This document shows positions 1 through 8,452 of a stretch of 64,000 nt of DNA, piece after piece; the first letter of the stretch is position 1; the number at the start of each line of letters is the position of its first letter. Source of the DNA: Sphingobium sp. SCG-1 (GTDB lineage: Bacteria; Pseudomonadota; Alphaproteobacteria; Sphingomonadales; Sphingomonadaceae); NCBI RefSeq assembly GCF_002953135.1, contig NZ_CP026372.1, forward strand, positions 2,666,001 through 2,730,000, given 5' to 3'. Below the pieces are notes generated by a model. The model saw only the letters and a program-made list of their open reading frames with translations. It had not been told where the DNA came from and did no database searches. A program made the translations under genes and the position numbers.

Positions 1-411
1 TAGGATACCTTCACTCAGAGCCACAAAAAGTCTCTATTCGAGATAGCGGTCCGATAGAACGGCTAGCCTTGGGACTTTCGCGACAGTCAGGTTTGGAGCA
101 CTGATAATCGGATAGCCGACATTCCCGCCCGTAAATACCGGTGTCAGTTACCGCCAACATAGCCGTCATTCGAGGCCATTTTCCCATTTTCCGATAGCAG
201 CCGGCCGTTCAGTCAGCGCGAGCAGTGACCCTGTGGTAGTATCGGCACTTTCAACTGACTGGCGCTGCGATTATGCGCGTAAATTTGCGCGATCTTCTCT
301 GGAATGCCTTCGATTACGACTTACGTTAAGACTGTTCGCGCTATATAGAGGCTTTCGCTGACAGAGAATGACGGCGGCGAAGCTGATGCAGGACTCTTGG
401 AGAAGCACGTG
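1..411. other. Intergenic start of window, no gene seen
   Basis: No convincing coding frame reaches into this stretch from the left edge and no RNA gene is recognisable. Two short open frames on the minus strand overlap the cold-shock gene antisense and look like shadows. The stretch should contain the promoter and the long 5' leader that cold-shock genes usually have, but I could not pick out a clear -35/-10 pair. Confidence 0.5.
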
Positions 412-618
412 GTGACCGGCAAGATCAAGTTTTTCAACACCGCAAAAGGCTTTGGGCTCATCGAGCCCGATAATGGCGGTGGGGACGTTTTCGTGCACAT
501 CACGGCCAATGAGCTTCCGCGTTTCCAGACGATGGAGGCCGGACAGAAGGTCGAGTTCGAAGTGCATGGCACAGACAGCGGCAAGATGGCAGCATCGCAG
601 CTCAAATGCGCGCTATGA
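412..618 (+). CDS. Cold-shock protein, CspA family
   Basis: A 68-residue single-domain protein with the cold-shock fold, expected to bind single-stranded RNA/DNA in the cytoplasm. The first residues (TGKIKFFN) and the two nucleic-acid-binding motifs are visible: KGFGLI (RNP1, with Leu where Phe is commoner) and DVFVHI (RNP2). The size is typical of the family. I chose the second of two adjacent GTG codons because it gives the family's usual beginning and lies 9 bases after a GGAG ribosome-binding site at 399-402; the GTG at 409 or a TTG at 397 are alternatives. It sits 53 bases before the protease gene in the same direction, so co-transcription is possible, but cold-shock genes are scattered widely and the neighbourhood may be chance. 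Confidence 0.9.
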   Translation: MTGKIKFFNTAKGFGLIEPDNGGGDVFVHITANELPRFQTMEAGQKVEFEVHGTDSGKMAASQLKCAL

Positions 619-671
619 TTTATTAAAGTATGGTTCTCATCACCTAGGGCGAAGCTTTTCGAAAGGGACGC

Positions 672-2774
672 ATGGCGGCCATACCAAGATCCCTAATCGC
701 CTATTTCCTCATGGGACGGGCGGGTCCCGGAGAGCTCCAGCGCTTCACTCAGGATGCTGGCATAGTCGCCGACGTTTGGCTCAAATTCGCGGAAGATCTT
801 TCCAAGCCAACCCGCATCCTCCTGGCACCTGTCGATGGCATTCCCGCCATCAAGACGGCAGCATCCATCCACGAAGCGCTTCGGCGCTACCGTGCGGACG
901 GACCTGGCCTGGCCAGCAACAGGTCGCCCGACGACGCGCTGCTGATGGACATTCCCGAGAGCCGGGACTGGACGACCGTCGCGCCCCTTGAAAGCTTCGT
1001 CGCCGTCACTGTCTATTTCGATGAATTGGTCAGGGTCATTCTGCCGCTGACGAAATGGTGGCACGACAAGAAGCTCGAGACGCTGCGTGGCAGTGGCGGG
1101 AGAGAGGCTCGCAGCGACCTCGAAAATGCGATATCGGCGCGCCTGGGGCGAAACGGGACCGAAGAACCCGCAGCTTTGCTGCCCAAGCCTGACCGCACCC
1201 GATCGAGGGTGCTTGAGGCAACCTCGATCATTGCACTGATCGGTGTCTTCGTGGCAGCGGCCCAAGCCCGCGCGCGGGGTAGGGAAGAAGGCGAGGGCGC
1301 CGGTGGCCCGGACGAGAATTCAACGCCCAGCGACCTCTTCATTTCGAAGGAGATAAGACCCGACGGCGCGGCGGATACCGCGCTTGCCAAATGGACTGCC
1401 GCGAAGGCACGCGAGATCGCCCGCGCCGCGATTAGCGAACTGCAGCGGCCGATCCAAGGCGCGCTCGAAGAAACACTCGCCGAATATGGCGTAGGCGAGC
1501 AGCCGCGCGGGCTGATCCAGCGCGTGTTCCTAGATCGTCAATCACAGCTTGCCGACGTCGAGGCGGTATGTACGGTGAAGGCCGATGCCGCCGAACGGCT
1601 GTTCAACATTTCCTGCTCGAGCCTCACCTGGGCGATAATCGATTGCGGCATTGCCGCCAGCCATCCCGCCTTCGCACAGTTCGGGCCGAATGGGCGCACG
1701 GACAACAGCCGGATCAGGGCCACCTATGACCTGACAATGATCGATCTGATCAGGAATTTCGATCTTACGACCGATAATGAGATCCAGCTCGAAACACTGA
1801 TCCAGCTCATCATCATCGAACTGAGGAAATTACCGGGGACGCGCGCGGCAGACTTTGACGAGGTTGCGGACAAGAATCTCCGTCTCATCGCGACGCAACT
1901 ACGCGACTGCCTCCTGCCCGACTGGGGTCTCATCGAGCCGCTGATAAAATTGGACGGAGATGACGGCGACAGTCTGCGGTCCGATCATGGCACGCATGTC
2001 GCCGGCATCCTTGCGGGCAATTGGTGCGACATGCCCGGCGAAGAAGATTCCGTCAGAGCGCGCCAGGTAACGTTGCAAGGCGTTTGCCCGGACATCTGGC
2101 TCTACGATTTGCGCGTGCTGCACCCAAAGCTCAAGAATACAGAATTTGCGGTGATTGCCGCGCTCGAGTTCGTCCGACACATCAATTCACGCGCCGCCGG
2201 ACCGCCGGTCATTCATGGCGTCAACATCAGCCTGTCAATTCCGCACGAGGTCCGCAACTATGGCTGCGGGGTCACTCCGATTTGCATCGCCTGCGATGAT
2301 CTGGTCCAGTCGGGAGCGGTGGTTGTGGCGGCGGCGGGCAACCGCGGCTGGGATGAGCGTGAACTGGGGTTCGGCAACTTCGTCTTCTGCTCAATCACCG
2401 ATCCGGGCAATGCGCAGCAGGTCATCACCGTGGGCGCAACGCACAAGCTGAAGCCGCACAGCTACGGCGTTAGCTATTTTTCGAGCCGTGGCCCCACTGG
2501 CGACGGACGGGTGAAACCCGACCTGGTCGCGCCGGGCGAGAAGATCCGCGGACCTATCCGTGGCGATACAGACGACGAGCTTGACGGTACCAGTATGGCA
2601 GCCCCCTTTGTCAGCGGGGCTGCGGCAATGCTGATGGCGCGCAACCGCGAGTTGATGCGCAATCCGCAGCGGATCAAGAAGATCCTTTGCGAGAGCGCTA
2701 CCGATTTGGGTCGAGAACGCTATTTCCAGGGTCATGGGCTCGTGGATGTCCTCCGCGCGCTCCAGTCGATCTGA
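672..2774 (+). CDS. Subtilisin-like (S8) serine protease with a long unknown N-terminal half
   Basis: A 700-residue protein. The C-terminal ~380 residues are an S8 peptidase with the complete catalytic set: Asp324 (IIDCGI), His439 (SDHGTHVAG), oxyanion Asn557 (AAAGN) and Ser641 (GTSMAAP). The first ~300 residues match nothing I recognise; they contain a hydrophobic stretch near 183-199 and an acidic Glu/Gly-rich linker near 200-215. No signal peptide is seen, so an intracellular location is likelier than the secretion usual for S8 enzymes. About 100 residues are inserted between the Asp and His motifs. The gene is followed 4 bases later by the metallo-beta-lactamase gene, which makes an operon almost certain, and it is the first gene of a defence island. 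A conflict or defence role with the protease as effector is inference; housekeeping proteolysis is the alternative. Confidence 0.9.
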   Translation: MAAIPRSLIAYFLMGRAGPGELQRFTQDAGIVADVWLKFAEDLSKPTRILLAPVDGIPAIKTAASIHEALRRYRADGPGLASNRSPDDALLMDIPESRDWTTVAPLESFVAVTVYFDELVRVILPLTKWWHDKKLETLRGSGGREARSDLENAISARLGRNGTEEPAALLPKPDRTRSRVLEATSIIALIGVFVAAAQARARGREEGEGAGGPDENSTPSDLFISKEIRPDGAADTALAKWTAAKAREIARAAISELQRPIQGALEETLAEYGVGEQPRGLIQRVFLDRQSQLADVEAVCTVKADAAERLFNISCSSLTWAIIDCGIAASHPAFAQFGPNGRTDNSRIRATYDLTMIDLIRNFDLTTDNEIQLETLIQLIIIELRKLPGTRAADFDEVADKNLRLIATQLRDCLLPDWGLIEPLIKLDGDDGDSLRSDHGTHVAGILAGNWCDMPGEEDSVRARQVTLQGVCPDIWLYDLRVLHPKLKNTEFAVIAALEFVRHINSRAAGPPVIHGVNISLSIPHEVRNYGCGVTPICIACDDLVQSGAVVVAAAGNRGWDERELGFGNFVFCSITDPGNAQQVITVGATHKLKPHSYGVSYFSSRGPTGDGRVKPDLVAPGEKIRGPIRGDTDDELDGTSMAAPFVSGAAAMLMARNRELMRNPQRIKKILCESATDLGRERYFQGHGLVDVLRALQSI

Positions 2775-2778
2775 CGGC

Positions 2779-4044
2779 ATGGCGACACTCTTCAGCCTCG
2801 AGGTCCTGCCCGCGGATGAAGGGGACTGTCTCCTGTTGCACTGGGGGGACGCCAAGCTAGTCGGTCTGATCGATGGCGGGCCGTCGAAGGTCTACGCCGC
2901 GGCATTGCGAAAGCGGCTGCTGGCGCTCCGAGAAAAGCTCGCGGTCACGACGCTGCCGCTCGCCTTCGTAATGATCAGCCATGTCGACAACGACCATATT
3001 TTAGGCGTGAAGAAGCTGTTTGCCGACCTCAGGAAGGAGGTCGAGAACAATGTTCCGAAGGGTCAACGCCCACTCAAGGTCGAGCGGCTGTGGCACAATG
3101 CCTTCACCGATATCCTCGGCGACAGCCTCGACGCCTATTATGATAGCGCTTCGCTAGCGGCGCTGGCTGCCCATAGCCCGACTCCTGATCCGGCCGAGAT
3201 CAGGGCAGCGCTGTCAGCGGCGGGGCTCGACGACAGTCCGGAAGCCTTCGAACTGGCGGTCGTGCTGGCCGGCCATGCCGAGGGCCGTACGATCCGTGAC
3301 GCATACGAGATCCTGTATCAAACGCATGACATCCAGGTTCTCAACGCGCCTTTTGCACGCACGGGCCGGCCTACGCCGATCATGCGGATGCAGCCATCGG
3401 AGGTCACCCCTGTCGAGGGACTCAACATTCAGGTGCTCGGACCGAGCAAGGCCGAACTGGTCAAGCTAAAGACGGATTTCGAAGCCTATTTGACAGATAA
3501 TGGCCTGGTTGCGACGGCGGCCCTAGCCGCGGCGATCCAGAGAGACAGCAGTCCGACCAACCTTTCAAGCATCGTATGCCTGGTCGAATATGAGGGCAGA
3601 CGCATCCTCCTGACTGGCGACGCGCTCGGAGACAAAGTGTTGGAGGGGCTCAAGGAAACGGACAAGATCAAGAACGGCCGCGTCGAGGTTGATATCCTAA
3701 AGGTGCCGCATCATGGCAGCGCTCGGAACACCGCGCCACCGTTCTTCGACACGATCCGCGCCAAAACCTATGTGATTTCTGCCAACGGCCGCCACTCCAA
3801 CCCAGACCGCCAGGCGATCGAGTGGCTCATCGCGTCGCGGGACAAGGCGGACGCCTATCTTATCGTGTTCACCTATCCGGTCGAGGTTATCGACGCGAAA
3901 CGACAGTCGCTCCAGAGCGACTGGGTTCCCGATCGCGACGCGATCGGGGCGCTGCTCGCGCGCTGCAAAGCCGAGGGCTATGCCTTTAGTTACCGCGAAG
4001 GTCATGCGGTCCTCGACATTGGCGACATCGAGATGCACTGGTAG
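2779..4044 (+). CDS. ComEC-like metallo-beta-lactamase-fold hydrolase
   Basis: A 421-residue protein with the metallo-beta-lactamase fold of the ComEC/Rec2 C-terminal type. The start region (GDCLLLHWG), the metal-binding HVDNDH motif, a later aspartate in LLTGDALGD and the PHHGS motif near the end are all present, so the metal site looks intact. No membrane segments are seen, so it is a free-standing cytoplasmic hydrolase, not a DNA-uptake channel. I chose the ATG at 2779 over an upstream in-frame ATG inside the protease gene because the protein begins with the family's first strand there. It lies 4 bases after the protease stop. Relatives act on nucleic acids or cyclic nucleotides; the substrate here cannot be read. 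The tight pairing with an S8 protease suggests a two-gene system. Confidence 0.88.
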   Translation: MATLFSLEVLPADEGDCLLLHWGDAKLVGLIDGGPSKVYAAALRKRLLALREKLAVTTLPLAFVMISHVDNDHILGVKKLFADLRKEVENNVPKGQRPLKVERLWHNAFTDILGDSLDAYYDSASLAALAAHSPTPDPAEIRAALSAAGLDDSPEAFELAVVLAGHAEGRTIRDAYEILYQTHDIQVLNAPFARTGRPTPIMRMQPSEVTPVEGLNIQVLGPSKAELVKLKTDFEAYLTDNGLVATAALAAAIQRDSSPTNLSSIVCLVEYEGRRILLTGDALGDKVLEGLKETDKIKNGRVEVDILKVPHHGSARNTAPPFFDTIRAKTYVISANGRHSNPDRQAIEWLIASRDKADAYLIVFTYPVEVIDAKRQSLQSDWVPDRDAIGALLARCKAEGYAFSYREGHAVLDIGDIEMHW

Positions 4045-4224
4045 TCCGAGTGGATGGCTAAATAATCGACCTTATGACGCTGATGCGACAGGCGGCCTCG
4101 AAAGAGGCGATTCCGGTGAACTGAACATTCAATCGCGCGGGCTAATCTCCCCTCGCGCTCGCCAAATCTTACCAAAATTGCGCGCCTATCTCCCTGTAGA
4201 GGGAAAGAGACACTTTTAAATGGA

Positions 4225-4548
4225 TCAGTCGTGCGGTTTCGCTTTGAGGCAGTGGCCGATCGAAAAGTCTATCTTTGTGCCATCGCTTCTCACGACCCAA
4301 AAGCATCTTTTTGAGAACTGCTGAACGCCTTCCGGCGGTTTATTAACCTCAAAACCCGAAATGCCACCTTCAGCCTTTTCGTTAAACTCATCGTGGCGCT
4401 CGAGTAGCGCAGACAGATCAGTTGCGTCTTCGGTGTTGACTCGGTCGCCGATGTCGTAGCGATTCAGCATAGCTGTGAAGAACGCGGTCCCGTCACCAGC
4501 CTTATCAAACGATCGCGTTGCGAGCGTAATCCGCCGTGCCTTCCCCAT
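4225..4548 (-). CDS. DUF3223 (DCL-type) domain protein
   Basis: A 107-residue protein made almost entirely of the DUF3223 domain, the one named after the plant DCL protein. Visible family features are the FFTAMLNRY / IGDRV start, the LLERHDEF helix and the C-terminal RSDGTKIDFS strand. The domain is found alone in many bacteria and has no proven bacterial function. I chose the internal ATG because an AGGGGA ribosome-binding site precedes it by about 6 bases; an upstream in-frame ATG at 4578 would add ten residues. It sits between the protease pair and hamB, reading in the same direction as hamAB but 80 bases beyond its stop, so it could be a passenger of the island. Confidence 0.8.
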   Translation of the reverse strand: MGKARRITLATRSFDKAGDGTAFFTAMLNRYDIGDRVNTEDATDLSALLERHDEFNEKAEGGISGFEVNKPPEGVQQFSKRCFWVVRSDGTKIDFSIGHCLKAKPHD

Positions 4549-4629
4549 TGACCATCCCCTTCCCAGGGAGAGTACCATACCGGTTGTCAGAGTCTACACT
4601 GGCCCGGAGGGTGTTTGTGGGGGGGAGCG

Positions 4630-7266
4630 CTAAACGGCTTGTGCGGGCGGACGAACTGACGGTGTCTCGCCGAGCAACTTCTCGCGCAACTCACGCACAA
4701 TGATGGAGGGGATCCCAGCACCTTCTAGCGCGTCCGCATTAGCACGCATCCAGTCGCGACACGCGTCCTGATCCAAGTCGTCCATGGCAATCACCTCATA
4801 CAACGCGACGGCGCTCATTCTAGAAAGGCCTAGCTCCATCATCGATAGCAGCGTCGGCGTCGAGATGCCGAATTCGAGGGCCAGTCCGATGTCGAAGCCC
4901 TCTTGAAGAAGTTCGGTTCGTCCAACTCCATTCAAGTGCACTTTCAGAACACCCATGTATGCGGCGATGTACTTCGGAGCGGCGAAACGCGCAGTCTGCT
5001 CGACCATCTCCATTGTCTGGCGACAGACCTTCGGGATGTTGACAGCCTTTCCGCTTCTTTGAAGATTCTCGATGCGCGTTTTGATCATGCGCGCTAGCGA
5101 CCAACCGCGAAGCCAGCGCTGAACGGTCACAGCATGGCCGTAGATCAACTCATCCGGCTTGAAGGCCGGGTAAAGGTGATCGTTGATCGCCTTCATGACG
5201 AACATCATGGAAACCACCGCCTCGTCATCCTCGGTGGCCGCGAGGACTAGGTCCTCGGGCTCGCCCGGATGCCGACCGAAAAACTCAAGAAGGGATTGCA
5301 TCGCGATGGCACTCACGCCCGGATGCCTTGCGACCAATGTTGGAGGCAATCGCGTAGCCTCACACAACTCGGCAAGCGCTGCATCCAATTCCGCAATAAA
5401 TTCCGGATTGTGTCGCTTTGCGAACGCGGCGTCAGAGACGGAGTCGGCTCGCAGGAATGTCGAGATGAGATAGGCCGAGACTTGTTCGAGATTAGAGTTG
5501 CGTCCGACCTCCTCCATCGACATGCTTGCGCGCGCTTTTAAAAAGCCGAGGATCTTCTCCGGGGCCTCCATCACTGCGTCAGTCTCACGTTTGATCTCGT
5601 AACTGGCGCGTTTGGGTACTCCCAAGGGCCATGCTTCTTCATCGTGAGGATCGATGCAAACGATTTTGCCCTGAAACTCGTCCCCCCATCGTCCCGCGCG
5701 ACCTGCCAAGTTCCAAAAGTCGTGCGCCAGCATATGCTTGCCGCTTCCCTTCCTTGGCCCGCGGAGCACGATCATCCGGCAGGAGAGGTTGACACCCTCG
5801 ATGAGGGTCGACGTGCACACCAAGAAACGAATCTTGCCGGACTTGAAAAGCCGCTCGATTTCTGAGCGCAGTAGCGACGGCATATTGCCGTAATGAAATG
5901 CGACACCTCGCTCTACTAGCGGCGCGAGCAAGTAACCGGGATGCACTCCCTTTCGAGAAAGATCCGCGAGAGCCGCCAACTCAGGGTCGACAGCCCCTCG
6001 GGGTGAACTTTGGTTCAGTAGAAAGGCGATCTTCTCGGCCTCGTCGGGACCGTTGGCGTAGATCAGGGTGCCTGACTGCTGACCCGTCAGGGCCTCGGCA
6101 ATGAATGCCACCCTCTTTCGAAGCCCGACCGGACGGTCTGGTAGGCTTAGGATGCCGATGTCATCAGGCTCGTCGCCTCGCCGGACTGCCAGTTCGTACT
6201 TGGTTGTTTGACGCTTGACCTGCCGGGCGAAAAGCACGTTCTGCAGCACCGTCGGCGCATCGCTTTCGATAACCCGGCGATGAACGGATGCTGGAGCGTC
6301 GTCGAGCAAGGTCTGCGGGTTCTGCGTCGCAGGACTGATAAAAACTGCCCGTACCTTCGGGCTGGCCCGCGTCACGCGCTCGATCGCGTCCTGCAGGATC
6401 ACGCCTCGTTTCGTATCACCGATCTTGTGAGCCTCGTCGACGACCAGGAGGTCGATTTCCATCTCGTCGGACAGCGCGTTAGCAAACAGATGTAGTCGTT
6501 CCTGCGTGAAGACGGTGATCAGCGAAGGTCCGCTGTCCCGCATAGCTAAATACTCGTCGGTCAGTGGCAGCGAGCTGACCCGCAATTGATCCGTGCCGAT
6601 GCCTGCAGTTGCCAACATGCTCCTGAGGTTCGTCTCGGTCTCGCTCACAAGCGCACGGGTCGGAGCAAGATACACCACCATTCGGGCTCTCTTCGCCCGT
6701 ACTTGATCCAGCAGCCACTGCAGCACCAGGTACGTCTTTCCGCACGCGGTTGGCGCCGAGGCGGACAGCCAGCTGCCATCGTCCTGCGCGCTAGTCCAGA
6801 AGGACCGCTGGAAGGCGTTTACTTCCATGAGTCCGCCGTCCGCCTCAAGAACCACAGAGTTCTTAAGGCGGTTTCGCGTCAATTCCAGCCGAGCACCGAC
6901 ACCTAACCGGGTGTCGAGATCCAGCCCGACCTCATCCCTCCGCTGCGCGAGCGAAACCGCTAGCTTGTTCGACAGCTGCTCAAAGAGCAACGCCGCGGCA
7001 TCCCGCGTCGGACCGCGCTCTGCCAACGTCATTGCGGAAGTCGCGATCAGAAGCGCTGCCTCCCGCGGAGGCCGGCTGTGGGAGCGCGCAAGGATGCTAC
7101 CGGCGAGCAGCAGCCGGTTCCAGTCGATGGCCATCATGGCCTTTCCGATGGCTTCCACCGGCTCTATGTTTTCGAGCTCCTGGAGCGCGTTGACCCGCGA
7201 GAGCAGGCTGAGATCGCTAGCCACGCCTTCGGCAAGTAGCCAATGGATAAGCTCATCTTCGCTCAC
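4630..7266 (-). CDS. hamB: Hachiman defence helicase HamB
   Basis: An 878-residue superfamily 2 helicase of the Ski2-like DEAD/DEAH class. Visible motifs: APTACGKT (Walker A, residues 171-178), APTRAL (Ia), VVDEAH (Walker B, 275-280), SPAT (III), and the C-terminal RecA-like domain with CTSTLIEGVN and NLAGRAGRWG (VI). The first ~150 residues are helical, and ~300 residues follow motif VI. The GTG start overlaps the TGA of the upstream DUF1837 gene (GTGA), so the two are translationally coupled. That pairing defines the Hachiman anti-phage system, in which HamB senses or unwinds damaged or foreign DNA and releases HamA nuclease activity (known for the family). All key residues look intact. Confidence 0.93.
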   Translation of the reverse strand: MSEDELIHWLLAEGVASDLSLLSRVNALQELENIEPVEAIGKAMMAIDWNRLLLAGSILARSHSRPPREAALLIATSAMTLAERGPTRDAAALLFEQLSNKLAVSLAQRRDEVGLDLDTRLGVGARLELTRNRLKNSVVLEADGGLMEVNAFQRSFWTSAQDDGSWLSASAPTACGKTYLVLQWLLDQVRAKRARMVVYLAPTRALVSETETNLRSMLATAGIGTDQLRVSSLPLTDEYLAMRDSGPSLITVFTQERLHLFANALSDEMEIDLLVVDEAHKIGDTKRGVILQDAIERVTRASPKVRAVFISPATQNPQTLLDDAPASVHRRVIESDAPTVLQNVLFARQVKRQTTKYELAVRRGDEPDDIGILSLPDRPVGLRKRVAFIAEALTGQQSGTLIYANGPDEAEKIAFLLNQSSPRGAVDPELAALADLSRKGVHPGYLLAPLVERGVAFHYGNMPSLLRSEIERLFKSGKIRFLVCTSTLIEGVNLSCRMIVLRGPRKGSGKHMLAHDFWNLAGRAGRWGDEFQGKIVCIDPHDEEAWPLGVPKRASYEIKRETDAVMEAPEKILGFLKARASMSMEEVGRNSNLEQVSAYLISTFLRADSVSDAAFAKRHNPEFIAELDAALAELCEATRLPPTLVARHPGVSAIAMQSLLEFFGRHPGEPEDLVLAATEDDEAVVSMMFVMKAINDHLYPAFKPDELIYGHAVTVQRWLRGWSLARMIKTRIENLQRSGKAVNIPKVCRQTMEMVEQTARFAAPKYIAAYMGVLKVHLNGVGRTELLQEGFDIGLALEFGISTPTLLSMMELGLSRMSAVALYEVIAMDDLDQDACRDWMRANADALEGAGIPSIIVRELREKLLGETPSVRPPAQAV

Positions 7267-8246
7267 TTGGCCAATCCCAGAGATGCGAGCACAGCCGTGC
7301 GGAAGGCTTCGGCGTTAGGAAGCGGCAGGCAGAGAAATTCGATCCGACAATCAGCCAATTTCTCAAGGACTAGCCGGCTCCCGACGTTCTTAGACCACTT
7401 CTTGAGGGCCTCTCTCGACGCATCGATGATTTCATTAGCGCCACACTTCGAACCAGCGACGGGGTAATCATCGCTATCAAAGCCAACCAAAGCAACTGCG
7501 CGGTACCGCTTTCTCTTCACTAGCGGGTCGGTCTGGTCGAAAAATCGACGCAGCGAAGCGTTGAGTTCGGGCTTCCCGAGGTCGGCTCGCTCGCTTAGCA
7601 GCACGAGGTCCCGTTCGCGCTTGGCCGCCTCTCCCTCTTCCTCGTCGAGAAACGGCTTCAACGAGCTAAGGCACTCGCGGATCGCCTTGGCGGCATCCGA
7701 GTGAATCTTCGACTCGCCCCAATACAGATTCAGCACCCCATCCTCGTCAACGTCAGCATACACGCCATCCGCGCCATGGTAATGCACTTGCGCACTGGTC
7801 TTGAGCGACATCTTACAAAGGATTTGGGGCAAACCGAGGAAGCGCTCGGCGAGCAGATAAAGGAGAAGCTCGCCACCTTCGCCGGAAGTTTTCAGATCTG
7901 TGAAAGTGCCAAGTGCGCGATGATACAGTTCGATTGTGGCCGCGAAACCACCCTCCCTGCCGTCTCGCTCCTTGGCCCGCTGACGGGTCTCATGCGGGAT
8001 CGCGTAGTCGATTACCGCTGTGCGTATGAACTCGGCGAGCCGGGCCGTGCTCACGCGTCCGTCGGCATCCACCTTTAGACAATGGCAGTGGAGGCGGACC
8101 TTACAGCCCGCAATCTCTACATCACGCTCGACCAAATCTAGGTGAACCTCGAGGGTATTGGGCTTGGACTCGATCGCCTGCCTGAAGTCTGCCAAGGACA
8201 GTGGCGCCAATACATTAGTGTAAACCAAGCCTGATTCCCCGCTCAC
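7263..8246 (-). CDS. hamA: Hachiman defence nuclease HamA (DUF1837)
   Basis: A 327-residue DUF1837 protein, the effector of Hachiman. The nuclease-like core is readable: a GEGGELLLY helix around residues 122-130 with Glu123/Glu126, HGADGVYADV (157-166) and the ESK triad at 178-180, which fit the Asp/Glu-Glu-x-Lys arrangement of the family. The C-terminal part is mixed helix and strand. The protein starts at a GTG with only a weak ribosome-binding site; there is no ATG nearby in frame. It is the promoter-proximal gene of the hamAB pair. In studied systems HamA is held inactive by HamB and degrades DNA on activation, stopping phage at the cost of the cell. Confidence 0.92.
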   Translation of the reverse strand: MSGESGLVYTNVLAPLSLADFRQAIESKPNTLEVHLDLVERDVEIAGCKVRLHCHCLKVDADGRVSTARLAEFIRTAVIDYAIPHETRQRAKERDGREGGFAATIELYHRALGTFTDLKTSGEGGELLLYLLAERFLGLPQILCKMSLKTSAQVHYHGADGVYADVDEDGVLNLYWGESKIHSDAAKAIRECLSSLKPFLDEEEGEAAKRERDLVLLSERADLGKPELNASLRRFFDQTDPLVKRKRYRAVALVGFDSDDYPVAGSKCGANEIIDASREALKKWSKNVGSRLVLEKLADCRIEFLCLPLPNAEAFRTAVLASLGLAK

Positions 8247-8452
8247 TAGTTCATGCCGTCAATGTTTAATGTTAATAATTCCGCTAACCAGCGGTCTCGA
8301 CTATTTGATTATCGCAGCAGCCAAGACGGAGTGCGTAGGAAAAAAAATCGGCGCGCCGAGCCGAAAGCGAGCGGTCAATAAGATTCATTTCGGTTCCCGA
8401 ACATCTTGACCCAGCAAGTGAATGGTGATGCTTGTAATGCAAGGGGAAAATG

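Noticed and set aside
452..991. A 179-codon frame overlapping the cold-shock and protease genes
   Set aside because: It overlaps two well-supported genes and its translation is a low-complexity shifted-frame product.
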